Below, one piece after another: positions 1-5,214 of a stretch of 21,432 nucleotides of DNA. The position numbers and the translations under genes were made by a program. The notes below the pieces were generated by a model that was given only the letters and a program-made list of their open reading frames with translations, was not told the DNA's origin and did not search any database. The DNA is from a virus, in the IMG/VR virus record IMGVR_UViG_3300015192_000009, positions 1-21,432 of that record. One strand, given 5' to 3'. Within the stretch, counting starts at the first letter, position 1. Each line of letters begins with the position of its first letter.

Positions 1-256
1 CGATTACGGCCGGGAACTTGTCTCCACGCTTGACCGACTCGGTGTAGAGCTCGACGGTCTCAGGGTCGATGGGCTCGAAGCGTGCCTGGTTGTGCTGACT
101 CTTTTCGGCGTCGAAAGCGTTATTGCGCACCGAGCCGTGGTATTGCCAGTCGACATGGTAAACATTGGTCAATTCGTGCTCAATATCGGGCCTTCTGCCG
201 GCCTGTGATTCTTCGCCAATCTCCGTCATTCTTGTGTCTTCTGTTTCAATGGTCAC
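1..256 (-). CDS. ParB-like nuclease-domain protein, N-terminal part (cut by window edge)
   Basis: The minus-strand frame opens at a GTG (254-256) that overlaps the TGA of the upstream gene as GTGA and runs off the left edge, leaving about 85 residues. A run of AAGGG lies about 8 nt before the GTG, which favours it over the internal ATG at 227-229. The visible part has an acidic, poorly conserved leader and then HNQARFEPIDPETVELYTES followed by a short basic stretch and PAVI. This matches the start of ParB/sulfiredoxin-like domains, where an N-Q/R-R-x-x-x-(I/L)-D-x-x-x-V segment precedes the nucleotide/DNA-binding core. In phages such proteins act as DNA-binding regulators or nucleases. The catalytic core lies outside the window, so the activity cannot be judged. 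Confidence 0.6.
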   Translation of the reverse strand, partial: MTIETEDTRMTEIGEESQAGRRPDIEHELTNVYHVDWQYHGSVRNNAFDAEKSQHNQARFEPIDPETVELYTESVKRGDKFPAVI

Positions 257-825
257 GACGATTTCCCTTCAGATCGAGCTACGGTGAGTATTTCTCTGTT
301 GATGAGATCAACAACGACTTTTAGGCCGTTGCCTTCATGCACTTCGGAGCGCCCAGTGAGTGTGGCGAGTCCCCCGTCATATGGTGTGGCCAGTCTTGTG
401 ACTTCTGGGTTGGTTGCGACTCGTAAAACGTCCACGGCCCTGATGTTGTGCTCGGTCATCCGGCCGATGGAGTGTTCGGTGAACGCCCACCGGCGCCCGT
501 CGATCTCCGCGGATACCGTCAGGTTGACCTTCGGCGCCGGCTTGGGCGTGTGGGCGGCTTCCTTGGCTCGCAGCTCCGCGGCGCGGCGGGAGCCCGCCAC
601 GTACGTTTCGTCGAACTGGTGGCCTCCGGGTGTCCACTCTTCAAGCTGCTCGCCGAGGCGACCCCAGGCGAACATTTCCCGCTCGAGTCGTTTGTTGCAC
701 TCGACGCACAGCTCGAGTTTCCAGCGGGTCTTGTCCAGGCCGAGGACCACGCTGGTATCGACCGGCTGCTCGTGACCTACGGGGCAGCGGTCGCAAACTC
801 TGACGATCTTCTTGACACGTGCCAT
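253..825 (-). CDS. Zinc-ribbon protein with C-terminal DUF4258-like domain
   Basis: 190 residues. The start ATG has GGAG 5 nt upstream. The N-terminal third carries CDRC (residues 11-14) and CVEC (about 40-43), a likely four-cysteine zinc site. The VLGLDKTRWKLELC stretch between them recalls the Lsr2-like fold of actinobacterial nucleoid proteins in which a zinc site has been added. A charged Ala/Lys/Pro linker (about 80-100) leads to a C-terminal domain with HSIGRMTEHNI, a central GGLATLTGRSE strand and a final VVVDLINREILTV strand. That pattern is typical of DUF4258, a small RelE-like fold. The gene overlaps the downstream ParB-like gene by 4 nt, so the two are probably translated together. 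A DNA- or RNA-binding role is inferred only. Confidence 0.65.
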   Translation of the reverse strand: MARVKKIVRVCDRCPVGHEQPVDTSVVLGLDKTRWKLELCVECNKRLEREMFAWGRLGEQLEEWTPGGHQFDETYVAGSRRAAELRAKEAAHTPKPAPKVNLTVSAEIDGRRWAFTEHSIGRMTEHNIRAVDVLRVATNPEVTRLATPYDGGLATLTGRSEVHEGNGLKVVVDLINREILTVARSEGKSS

Positions 826-937
826 GAGACTCCAATACCTGAAATGAACGTCGACACTCGGACCTTAGCGTAAAAGCTCTCGGATTCGCACCAGGCCCGT
901 CGACGAGGTTAGACACACCGCCAACGAAGGAGTAGTC

Positions 938-1207
938 ATGAGTGAGCCCGAGTCCCAGCCCCGCGACGAAGCCGGAGAGTTGATCCCCACGCCCGCTGAG
1001 GTGGCGGTCGACCCGGCGCCCGAGCCCGAGCCCGTCGTGGCCGAAGAGACCCCAGCCGAAGAGTCGCCAGTTGAGGAGGACTTCGTCGGCACGCACCGGA
1101 CGCCGGTCACCCATCTCGAGTCGCAGGTCCAGGTGCCCTACCAGGTCCCCGCGGACTTCAAGGGCCACACCGCCTTCAGCGAGGAGAACGTCCGCCACAT
1201 CCTCTGA
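938..1207 (+). CDS. Small acidic Pro/Glu-rich protein of unknown function
   Basis: 89 residues, with AAGGAG about 9 nt before the ATG. The first 50 residues are dominated by Glu, Pro, Ala and Val, with repeated PEPEP and EE-type segments, and are probably disordered. The last 35 residues are less biased and end FSEENVRHIL. No known domain is recognised. It is transcribed divergently from the minus-strand genes at 1-825 and is followed immediately by a strong terminator, so it looks like either a one-gene unit or the last gene of one. A virion-associated or adaptor role is possible, but nothing in the sequence proves it. Confidence 0.6.
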   Translation: MSEPESQPRDEAGELIPTPAEVAVDPAPEPEPVVAEETPAEESPVEEDFVGTHRTPVTHLESQVQVPYQVPADFKGHTAFSEENVRHIL

Positions 1208-1218
1208 GGCTTGGGAAG

Positions 1219-1249
1219 GCCCCGGCTAGGAGATGGCCGGGGCTTTCTC
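1219..1249 (+). terminator. Rho-independent terminator after the 938-1207 gene
   Basis: A perfect 8-bp GC stem, GCCCCGGC at 1219-1226 and GCCGGGGC at 1236-1243, encloses a 9-nt loop and is followed by TTTCTC. It starts 12 nt after the TGA at 1207. Confidence 0.85.
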
Positions 1250-1256
1250 ATGTCCG

Positions 1257-1270
1257 GCAACGCACGTTGC
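1257..1270. repeat. Palindrome containing AACG-CA-CGTT
   Basis: GCAACG, a CA spacer and CGTTGC form an inverted repeat in the short gap between the terminator and the next gene. Its core is the reverse complement of the AACGTGCGTT at 4096-4105 and 9990-9999. It may be an operator or another protein-binding site. Confidence 0.4.
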
Positions 1271-1326
1271 CGCCTCAGATTTGACCTGCTCGAGCCGATG
1301 TCACCTTCAACGAAAGGAGTGCCCCC

Positions 1327-1542
1327 ATGGCCCTCGTCAAGAGCACGTACACCCAGGCCGCTCGCCTGAGCTTCCAGGACTCCGTCATCTCTCCGGCCAC
1401 TCTGGCCGCTGGCACCCTGCGGCAGCGCTTCGACACCCTCGCGTTCCCGCAGAAGGGCGTGAAGTTCACAGGCACTCGCGGCGCCGGTGAAGCCGTGGTC
1501 GTGCCCACCGCGCCGCGCACCACTCACGGCGCGGGTTCGTGA
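1327..1542 (+). CDS. Small protein of unknown function, coupled to a virion-like gene
   Basis: 71 residues. AAAGGAG lies about 8 nt upstream of the ATG. The sequence is rich in Thr, Ala and Arg, with no cysteine, membrane segment or recognised motif; the C-terminus ends in a basic, Pro/Thr-rich tail. Its stop codon overlaps the GTG start of the next gene (GTGA at 1539-1542), so the two should be translationally coupled and may work as a pair. The neighbour resembles small virion beta-domain proteins, which makes a structural role for this one plausible but unproven. A programmed frameshift joining both frames cannot be excluded from sequence alone. Confidence 0.6.
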   Translation: MALVKSTYTQAARLSFQDSVISPATLAAGTLRQRFDTLAFPQKGVKFTGTRGAGEAVVVPTAPRTTHGAGS

Positions 1543-1805
1543 ACGTCACCGTCGGGCTCACCCCTGTTCCGATGCCGACCCCACCGTTCGTGTCGCCCAC
1601 GATCCAGAATCTGGGGCCAGGAACGGTGTACTTCGACCGCGTCGAGACCGTAACGACCGAGACGGGCGTGAGGATCGCCGTGAACACGTCGTACTCGGTC
1701 CCCGGCCTCGACCCGTTCGGCCGCGGCGGCAGCGGCCGCGACGGCGGCTCCCTGATCTGGCTGGTTGCCGACATCGCGGCAACTGACGTTCGATTCTTCA
1801 CGTAG
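1539..1805 (+). CDS. Small beta-rich virion-like protein
   Basis: 88 residues from a GTG that overlaps the previous stop by 4 nt. After a Pro/Thr-rich start comes VSPTIQNLGPGTVYFD, then a T-E-T-G-V-R-I strand and a Gly/Arg-rich loop, ending SLIWLVADIAATDVRFF. The order 'NLGPGTVYFD ... GVRI ... LWLVAD ... TDVRF' is typical of small beta-sandwich proteins found as head or neck decoration or adhesion modules in phage structural operons; this is recalled family knowledge and was not searched. It lies about 8 kb from the head genes in this window, so it may belong to the end of a tail module in the circular map. The function is inferred. Confidence 0.6.
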   Translation: MNVTVGLTPVPMPTPPFVSPTIQNLGPGTVYFDRVETVTTETGVRIAVNTSYSVPGLDPFGRGGSGRDGGSLIWLVADIAATDVRFFT

Positions 1806-1813
1806 GAGGCATC

Positions 1814-2062
1814 ATGGTTGACATGAACGAACTGGCTCAACCCCGGGAGACCGGCTCAGAGAAGTCCGGCTTCACCTGCAAGCTGTGCGGCGCGCAGTTG
1901 CCCGCCGTCACCTCCATCTATGGCTCCGTCTCCCCAGGCGCGTGCCCGTCCTGTTGGCCGGCTGTGGCCCCCACCCAGCTCGCTGCTCAGAAGGCTGCCG
2001 CCGATGAGCCAGTCGAGCCGGCCCCCGCGCCAGCGATTGACGGTGGCTCAGTCTCCGCCTGA
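1814..2062 (+). CDS. Small CxxC...CxxC zinc-binding protein
   Basis: 82 residues, with TAGGAGG 6 nt upstream of the ATG. Residues 17-50 contain CKLC and, after a 22-residue spacer including a G-S-V-S-P turn, CPSC. This is a likely four-cysteine zinc ribbon. The remaining C-terminal third is Ala/Pro/Glu-rich and probably disordered. It starts 8 nt after the previous stop, so it is likely the third gene of a 1327-2062 operon that ends at the terminator at 2071. It may bind nucleic acid or act as a structural zinc knuckle; no specific role can be assigned. Confidence 0.6.
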   Translation: MVDMNELAQPRETGSEKSGFTCKLCGAQLPAVTSIYGSVSPGACPSCWPAVAPTQLAAQKAAADEPVEPAPAPAIDGGSVSA

Positions 2063-2070
2063 GCCCGCAC

Positions 2071-2112
2071 GCAGCGAAGCCCGCCTCTTCACGGGGCGGG
2101 CTTCGTGCTGCC
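2071..2112 (+). terminator. Terminator closing the 1327-2062 unit; left copy of a repeated pair
   Basis: GCAGCGAAGCCCGCC and GGCGGGCTTCGTGCTGC form a long stem with one short bulge and a small loop. The T-run is internal to the right arm rather than after it. A near-identical copy lies at 3114-3154. Confidence 0.8.
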
Positions 2113-2220
2113 TAGGTATGGACTTGCCCATTTCTTGGTCACGGTTTGGTAAAGGCCCTTTTCATTTTCGGGGCGGAACTGTTTCGATACAGATTCCTGA
2201 AAACCAACTCGGAGGTAGTT

Positions 2221-2889
2221 ATGCGGCTCAGAAAACCCCGACTCCTGATGATCCCCCTGGTCGTGATGATGGCAACCGTCCTCACGGCCGGACTCGGCGC
2301 CCAGATAGCCAGCGCTGCGACTAGTCCGACTCCGGCCCAGGTGCAGCTTCTGCGCACCACACTGGCGGCTCGAGGTGCGACTGCAGCAACCATCGACGCC
2401 GTCATAGCAGATCCAGCACTGGCGGCGTCGATCCCTGTTTCATCCGACACTGTCGTCACTGTCAGCAAGCCCACCGCGGGATCGACCAGAACGAGTGGAG
2501 TAGTCCCCCTCTCCACGGGCGGCACCTGTACCGGCTATAGCAGGACACTGACGGTAACGAACAACATCAGGTCCCTCACGACTGTGGTGCTGGGCACGTT
2601 CACCATTAGGACGTTCTGGTGCTACAACTACTCGGTGGTTACCTTTGCCACTAGCACTCGCTCAGGGAGCGTGACCCTGGCCGGAACGATCGGTGGCCTC
2701 TCCTACGACGGCGAGCAGAGTTTCAACGAGTACATCTACTCCAGCTACGGCTCCTACGCCTTCTCGCAAGGCAAGTTCACCCAGAGCCCATTCCATATCG
2801 GCACCCTAGGTGCGGTCTATCCGACCAACGAGACATGGGTTCACAGGGACGGAACCTACGGCTACAGGACCACCTGCAATGGATGTTGA
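2221..2889 (+). CDS. Secreted protein of unknown function (moron-like)
   Basis: 222 residues from the ATG at 2221, chosen because CGGAGG lies 7 nt upstream and because it gives a clean signal peptide: a basic MRLRKPR start, a hydrophobic core at about residues 8-29 and an Ala-Ser-Ala site at 30-32 before ATSP. The frame is open back to 2146, but that region has no ribosome site. The mature part starts with a helical segment (about 35-70), then a Thr/Ser-rich linker and a beta-rich domain with short T-V-T and S-V-T-L strands. It contains four cysteines (GTC, FWC and a CNGC-type end), consistent with disulfides outside the cell. A phage virion protein would not need a Sec signal, so host-surface modification (superinfection exclusion or lysogenic conversion) is the natural inference. 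Confidence 0.7.
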   Translation: MRLRKPRLLMIPLVVMMATVLTAGLGAQIASAATSPTPAQVQLLRTTLAARGATAATIDAVIADPALAASIPVSSDTVVTVSKPTAGSTRTSGVVPLSTGGTCTGYSRTLTVTNNIRSLTTVVLGTFTIRTFWCYNYSVVTFATSTRSGSVTLAGTIGGLSYDGEQSFNEYIYSSYGSYAFSQGKFTQSPFHIGTLGAVYPTNETWVHRDGTYGYRTTCNGC

Positions 2890-3097
2890 GACCCAGCCCG
2901 CCATTCGCCAACGGAGCCTCTGGCTGGTGGTGGTCGGTGGGCTGCTTGGCTTCCTGATCCTCGGTCCGCTGCTGACCGGGATCGGCTTGGCCACCTACGC
3001 CGGCGTCAAGAGAAACGTCCTAATCGGGCTGGTGGCTGGCGTGCTCATCCTGTATGGCCTGATCTTCTCATTGGCGCCTTGGTGGTATCCCCGCTAG
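2879..3097 (+). CDS. Small two-helix membrane protein
   Basis: 72 residues from an ATG at 2879 that overlaps the end of the secreted-protein gene by 11 nt; AGGA lies about 9 nt upstream. An upstream in-frame start at 2810 would bury the first 69 nt in the previous gene and is less likely. Two strongly hydrophobic segments (about residues 16-38 and 45-65) are separated by a short basic loop, YAGVKRN, and followed by an APWWYPR tail. The length and topology fit a holin, an immunity protein or a superinfection-exclusion protein. The tight coupling to a secreted protein and the flanking terminators suggest the pair acts at the host envelope. It is far from the endolysin at 18.6 kb, which weakens but does not exclude a holin role. 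Confidence 0.65.
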   Translation: MDVETQPAIRQRSLWLVVVGGLLGFLILGPLLTGIGLATYAGVKRNVLIGLVAGVLILYGLIFSLAPWWYPR

Positions 3098-3113
3098 GCC
3101 TCACGCACTGAAA

Positions 3114-3154
3114 GCAGCGAAGCCCGCCCCTCACAGGGCGGGCTTCGTGCTGCC
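3114..3154 (+). terminator. Terminator closing the 2221-3097 cassette; right copy of the repeated pair
   Basis: The left arm GCAGCGAAGCCCGCC and the right arm GGGCGGGCTTCGTGCTGCC are the same as in the copy at 2071-2112. Only the loop differs, by a few bases. Confidence 0.85.
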
Positions 3155-3188
3155 GGCCCTTCCCCGGCTCGAGCCCGTCCTGTAGAGG

Positions 3189-3212
3189 GCCGTAAGTTGC
3201 GTGCTTTACGGC
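3189..3212 (-). terminator. Hairpin at the end of the 3206-3442 gene
   Basis: GCCGTAA (3189-3195) and TTACGGC (3206-3212) form a perfect 7-bp stem with a 10-nt loop, and the right arm includes the stop codon of the minus-strand gene. No strong T-run follows. It faces the plus-strand terminator at 3114-3154, so the two units converge here. Confidence 0.5.
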
Positions 3213-3442
3213 TCCTCGAGGACGAAGCCCATCAGCGACATTCGCATGGCGACCGCGTGAGGAGTGCGCTGGAGAGCCTTAGCCATCCACTCCACTGACT
3301 TCACCTGGTACCGAACCTTGAGGAAGTAGTCCTCAGTCCTGGTCCACGCCAGTCCTGCCCGTGCCGGTGGCGGGCCCACCCAGGACTGCTTCTTCCGCTC
3401 AGATGGTGTGCGTGCTTTGCGAGGCTCAACGATGGCCTTCAT
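3206..3442 (-). CDS. Myb/SANT-like helix-turn-helix protein
   Basis: 78 residues. The first 30 are basic and Pro-rich (RKARTPSERKKQS), probably a flexible DNA-contacting arm. The second half reads WTRTEDYFLKVRYQVKSVEWMAKALQRTPHAVAMRMSLMGF, here split as W-T-x-x-E-D-x-x-L, W-M-A-x-x-L-x-R-T and A-V-x-x-R-x-x-x-(L/M)-G. That is the pattern of Myb/SANT-type three-helix domains in phage regulators and GcrA-like proteins. The ribosome site is weak (AAGG about 10 nt before the ATG). The gene is preceded by about 260 nt of gene-free, hairpin-rich DNA and ends in a hairpin overlapping its stop. A DNA-binding regulatory role is likely. Confidence 0.6.
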   Translation of the reverse strand: MKAIVEPRKARTPSERKKQSWVGPPPARAGLAWTRTEDYFLKVRYQVKSVEWMAKALQRTPHAVAMRMSLMGFVLEEP

Positions 3443-3503
3443 GCGGCGCGTGCCTTGTTCCAGGCAAAAGCTGTTCTGGCCAAAAGCATGGGCTCCCTCG
3501 CGC

Positions 3504-3578
3504 GCGCGTACGCGCCTCTAGCGTTTCGCTAGTTCTTGTTGATGCGGTGGGTGTGTGGATTGGACTTCGTCCATCCAC
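3504..3578. other. Cluster of three palindromes in a gene-free gap (3443-3704)
   Basis: Three inverted repeats sit within 75 nt: a 12-bp GCGCGTACGCGC palindrome (3504-3515); CTAGCG-TTT-CGCTAG (3518-3532), followed on the plus strand by TTCTTGTT; and GTGGATTGGAC-TTC-GTCCATCCAC (3555-3578), a 10-bp stem with one bulged T. The surrounding 262-nt gap has no convincing gene. It could be a structured leader RNA for the gene at 3206-3442, a regulatory or terminator cluster, or an attachment or replication site. Confidence 0.45.
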
Positions 3579-3645
3579 CCCCCTCATCTCGCTGCGGGTG
3601 ATCGCGAGGCGCCCCGTTGTGCGGTAGCTAGGATGCAAATAGGAC

Positions 3646-3674
3646 AATAGGCTCAACTCGAACATGGCTGTCAA
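3646..3674 (-). promoter_or_regulatory. Possible promoter for the hairpin leader and the 3206-3442 gene
   Basis: On the minus strand a perfect TTGACA (3669-3674) is followed 17 nt later by CCTATT, or 19 nt later by TATTGT. The -35 is excellent but the -10 is weak. If used, it would give a leader of about 200 nt containing the palindromes at 3504-3578. Confidence 0.3.
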
Positions 3675-3704
3675 ATCGAAATCTGCGTTTTGGGAAAATT
3701 ACTC

Positions 3705-3860
3705 TTAGAGCGTAATCGGGTCGATCAAGGGGTGCGCGTCGTGCCCGTCGTCGGGGTGGATGAGGTGCGTCCAGTAGCCGCCATGGGAGCAGTCGGTCCA
3801 GAAGATCTGTCCGTTGCAGCGTTTGCAGGGTCGCATCGAGGATTTCTCCATGACGTCCAT
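3705..3860 (-). CDS. 51-residue zinc-ribbon-like protein
   Basis: This short minus-strand gene starts at an ATG (3858-3860) that overlaps the TGA of the alpha-CTD-like gene as TGATG; a second in-frame ATG lies 9 nt further on. It ends at the TAA at 3705-3707. The protein contains CKRC near residue 12 and TDCSHGGYW about 10 residues later. A His-rich tail follows, with HLIHPDDGHDAHP. One CxxC plus later Cys/His residues suggests a single zinc knuckle. The pattern C-x2-C-x8-C-x-H, followed by aromatic residues and His, resembles the small zinc-finger proteins common in actinophage accessory operons. There is no good ribosome site, so translation probably depends on the upstream gene. It may be a partner of that protein. 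Confidence 0.6.
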   Translation of the reverse strand: MDVMEKSSMRPCKRCNGQIFWTDCSHGGYWTHLIHPDDGHDAHPLIDPITL

Positions 3861-4057
3861 CACAGGAGGTCCAGGGGCTCTTCGCCGTGGCGGGTGAGGG
3901 CCAGGTTGATCCGGTCGAGGGTCTTGGTGTTGATGTTGAAGTTGTGGCAGAGGTTCTTGGTCGTGAGCACGCGCAGGAGGCCGGTGGTGGTGATGCCGCC
4001 GGCTACGAGCTTGATGGTCAGGGGTGAGGGTAGTCCGAGGTCGATGATCTGCTTCAT
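3860..4057 (-). CDS. RNA polymerase alpha C-terminal-domain-like protein
   Basis: 65 residues from the ATG at 4055-4057 (an in-frame GTG at 4070-4072 would add five). Nearly the whole protein aligns without gaps, by eye and against my memory of the E. coli sequence, to the alpha-CTD core that begins DLELTVRSANCLK. Shared are the DLxL start, the hydrophobic helix, the GI/T turn, L-T-x-x-x-L, the N-x-x-x-K-(S/T)-L-x-x-I helix-hairpin-helix and the final L-x-x-x-G; about 16 of 53 positions are identical. The residues equivalent to Arg265 and Asn268, which touch UP-element DNA, are Pro and Ile here, while the Lys298 equivalent is kept. The domain may therefore bind a protein or act as a decoy rather than grip DNA. 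Its stop overlaps the start of the small zinc protein. Confidence 0.55.
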   Translation of the reverse strand: MKQIIDLGLPSPLTIKLVAGGITTTGLLRVLTTKNLCHNFNINTKTLDRINLALTRHGEEPLDLL

Positions 4058-4095
4058 GGGCGCATCTTGCACTAAATCGGACTACTGGACGTGTG

Positions 4096-4105
4096 AACGT
4101 GCGTT
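4096..4105. repeat. AACGTGCGTT palindromic motif
   Basis: It lies in the 54-nt gap between two minus-strand genes. The extended form AACGTGCGTTGTCA recurs exactly at 9990-10003, just before the terminase gene, and the core recurs inverted at 1259-1268. Confidence 0.4.
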
Positions 4106-4111
4106 GTCAGG

Positions 4112-4564
4112 TCATGTAGCGAGCTGGGCTGCGAGGTTTGCGCACTCAGCTCGGACGTAGGTGATGTCGCGGTAGGTGTTCAGGTCGCCGAAGTCCAGCA
4201 TCGGGTCGGGGATCTTGTCCATGTAGTGGGAGCAGTCGAAGCCGAACCACCAGACGTCGTCGGGGCGGCCGGGTTCGGGGATGTGGCAGATGTTGCCTTG
4301 GCAGGGGTTGGAGTAGGTGAGCCCGCCGTGGACGTCGGGGTAGTCGATGTCGAGCCAGCCGAGGATTCTGATGTCGTCGTAGAAGCGGCCGTACCCGTGG
4401 TGGTGGTTGGGGACGCCGACGTAGCCGCAGAGGGCGCCGAAGGGGCCGCGGACGATGAGGCAGTCGAGTTCGGTGGTCTTGTCGACCCATTGGAGTCGGT
4501 CGGGTTCGTTGGTCCAGGGGCCGGGTGGGAGGTATTGGCCGCGGTGGTTGGTCCAGGTTTTCAT
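4112..4564 (-). CDS. Conserved phage protein of unknown function
   Basis: 150 residues. The order of motifs is characteristic of a family repeatedly seen in actinophage accessory regions (recalled, not searched): an opening MKTWTNH, then LIVRGPFGALCGYVGVP, an H-H-x-x-Y-G segment, VHGGLTYS, a CQGNICHIPEPG segment, DDVWWFGFDCSH and a final TYRDITYVRAECANLA. The conserved Cys, His and Trp residues suggest a compact globular protein, possibly metal-binding. It is the first gene of the minus-strand cluster and is divergent from the large plus-strand operon at 4653; the 88-nt divergent gap holds the promoter and operator of that operon. No function is known to me for the family. Confidence 0.7.
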   Translation of the reverse strand: MKTWTNHRGQYLPPGPWTNEPDRLQWVDKTTELDCLIVRGPFGALCGYVGVPNHHHGYGRFYDDIRILGWLDIDYPDVHGGLTYSNPCQGNICHIPEPGRPDDVWWFGFDCSHYMDKIPDPMLDFGDLNTYRDITYVRAECANLAAQLAT

Positions 4565-4593
4565 CGCTGAAATCTACCAGAAGTGTCGGGACC

Positions 4594-4622
4594 TTGCGGG
4601 GTGATCTTTCTATGTGTAGTCT
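4594..4622 (+). promoter_or_regulatory. Promoter of the 4653-8070 operon
   Basis: TTGCGG (4594-4599), a 17-nt spacer and TAGTCT (4617-4622) fit a primary sigma-factor promoter; TG two bases before the -10 strengthens it. It is 30 nt from the first start codon, and the local sequence is AT-richer than its surroundings. Confidence 0.6.
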
Positions 4623-4623
4623 T

Positions 4624-4639
4624 GTCGTATTACCACGAC
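4624..4639. promoter_or_regulatory. Inverted repeat at the transcription start: candidate operator
   Basis: GTCGT-ATTACC-ACGAC begins two bases after the -10 hexamer. A repressor bound here would block initiation or escape. The gene just downstream encodes a winged helix-turn-helix, so autorepression is the simplest reading. Confidence 0.5.
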
Positions 4640-4652
4640 GAGAGGGTTCGAC

Positions 4653-4877
4653 ATGACTGGCGTGAAGACGCGGGCGGGCAAGCTGACTCGAGAGGGCTTG
4701 ATGACCTTCATCCGTGAGTTCGAGGATGAGAATCATTATCTTCCGAACATTGCGGAGATGGCACGCGCCACCGGCATCTTCAGGACTGCAGTGGCGTGGC
4801 ACCTGGACAAGCTGCGCGACGAGGGCAAGCTGACCTTCGTGGACGGCAACCTGGCCAGAACGTTCCGGCTGCTGTGA
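4653..4877 (+). CDS. LexA-like winged helix-turn-helix protein
   Basis: 74 residues, with GAGAGGG 6 nt upstream of the ATG. The whole protein matches the N-terminal DNA-binding domain of LexA: LTREGLMTFIREF (helix 1), then Y-L-P-N-I-A-E-M-A-R-A-T-G (helix 2), FRTAVAWHLDKLRDEGKL (recognition helix and start of the wing) and a short wing ending FRLL. It lacks the S24 autoprotease domain, so it cannot self-cleave like LexA. It is the first gene behind a promoter with an inverted repeat at the start site, which suggests it represses its own operon. Its stop overlaps the next start as TGATG. Confidence 0.75.
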   Translation: MTGVKTRAGKLTREGLMTFIREFEDENHYLPNIAEMARATGIFRTAVAWHLDKLRDEGKLTFVDGNLARTFRLL

Positions 4878-5053
4878 TGGGGATCAGCCACCTGACGCAT
4901 GACCACCCGCGGACGAGCGCTTCCCGGGCGCAGTGCCGCAGGGACCGTGAGCGGGAGTCTCTGGTGAGGGAGCTTGACGCCTTGGAGGTGTACCTCGACT
5001 CGTTGCCTGCTTATGTCGCGGACCTGCGGGCCCGGATTCTGAGGTTGAGGTGA
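4877..5053 (+). CDS. Small coiled-coil protein
   Basis: 58 residues from the ATG at 4877, which shares one base with the previous stop; a longer in-frame ORF reaching back to 4796 would lie inside the winged-helix gene and is rejected. After a His/Arg-rich start, residues 25-58 read as a continuous amphipathic helix (RESLVRELDALEVYLDSLP, then AYVADLRARILRLR) and probably form a coiled coil. No family is recognised. It could be an oligomerisation partner of the upstream regulator or of the next small protein. Its stop overlaps the next gene's GTG start as GTGA. Confidence 0.6.
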   Translation: MGISHLTHDHPRTSASRAQCRRDRERESLVRELDALEVYLDSLPAYVADLRARILRLR

Positions 5054-5214
5054 GCAAGGTCCGGCCGATGGAGGATTTCGCGGCGCACTGCCGCGAGATG
5101 GCCTCGAGGGGGCCCGATGCCGTGTTGTGGACCCAGCTCGCCGACGAGATCGCGGCGTACCTGTGCGGGGATGAGATCGACGAGCAACTGCGACTGTTCA
5201 TTGAGGAGGGGTAA
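5050..5214 (+). CDS. 54-residue hypothetical protein
   Basis: It starts at a GTG (5050-5052) within a GTGA overlap and ends at a TAA (5212-5214) that shares its last base with the next ATG. The sequence begins MSKVRPMEDFAAHCREMASR. It continues with alternating acidic and hydrophobic residues (LWTQLADEIAAYL, then DEIDEQLRLFIEEG), suggesting two amphipathic helices. There is no zinc site (two isolated cysteines) and no membrane segment. The overlaps on both sides, the good coding bias and the strong GAGGAGGGG near its end, which serves the next gene, support it as real. The function is unknown. Confidence 0.6.
   Translation: MSKVRPMEDFAAHCREMASRGPDAVLWTQLADEIAAYLCGDEIDEQLRLFIEEG

Noticed and set aside
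812-840. TTGACA on the plus strand as a promoter for the gene at 938
   Set aside because: The hexamers at 16-18 nt spacing (AATACC, ATACCT, TACCTG) do not resemble a -10, and the -35 lies inside the divergent gene's coding start.
3426-3674. 82-codon minus-strand frame over the palindrome cluster
   Set aside because: It has atypical composition, no ribosome site and overlaps the start of the Myb-like gene in another frame.
3690-4160. 156-codon plus-strand frame
   Set aside because: It covers the minus-strand alpha-CTD-like and zinc-protein genes, whose motifs are recognisable; the plus frame has no motif and no ribosome site.
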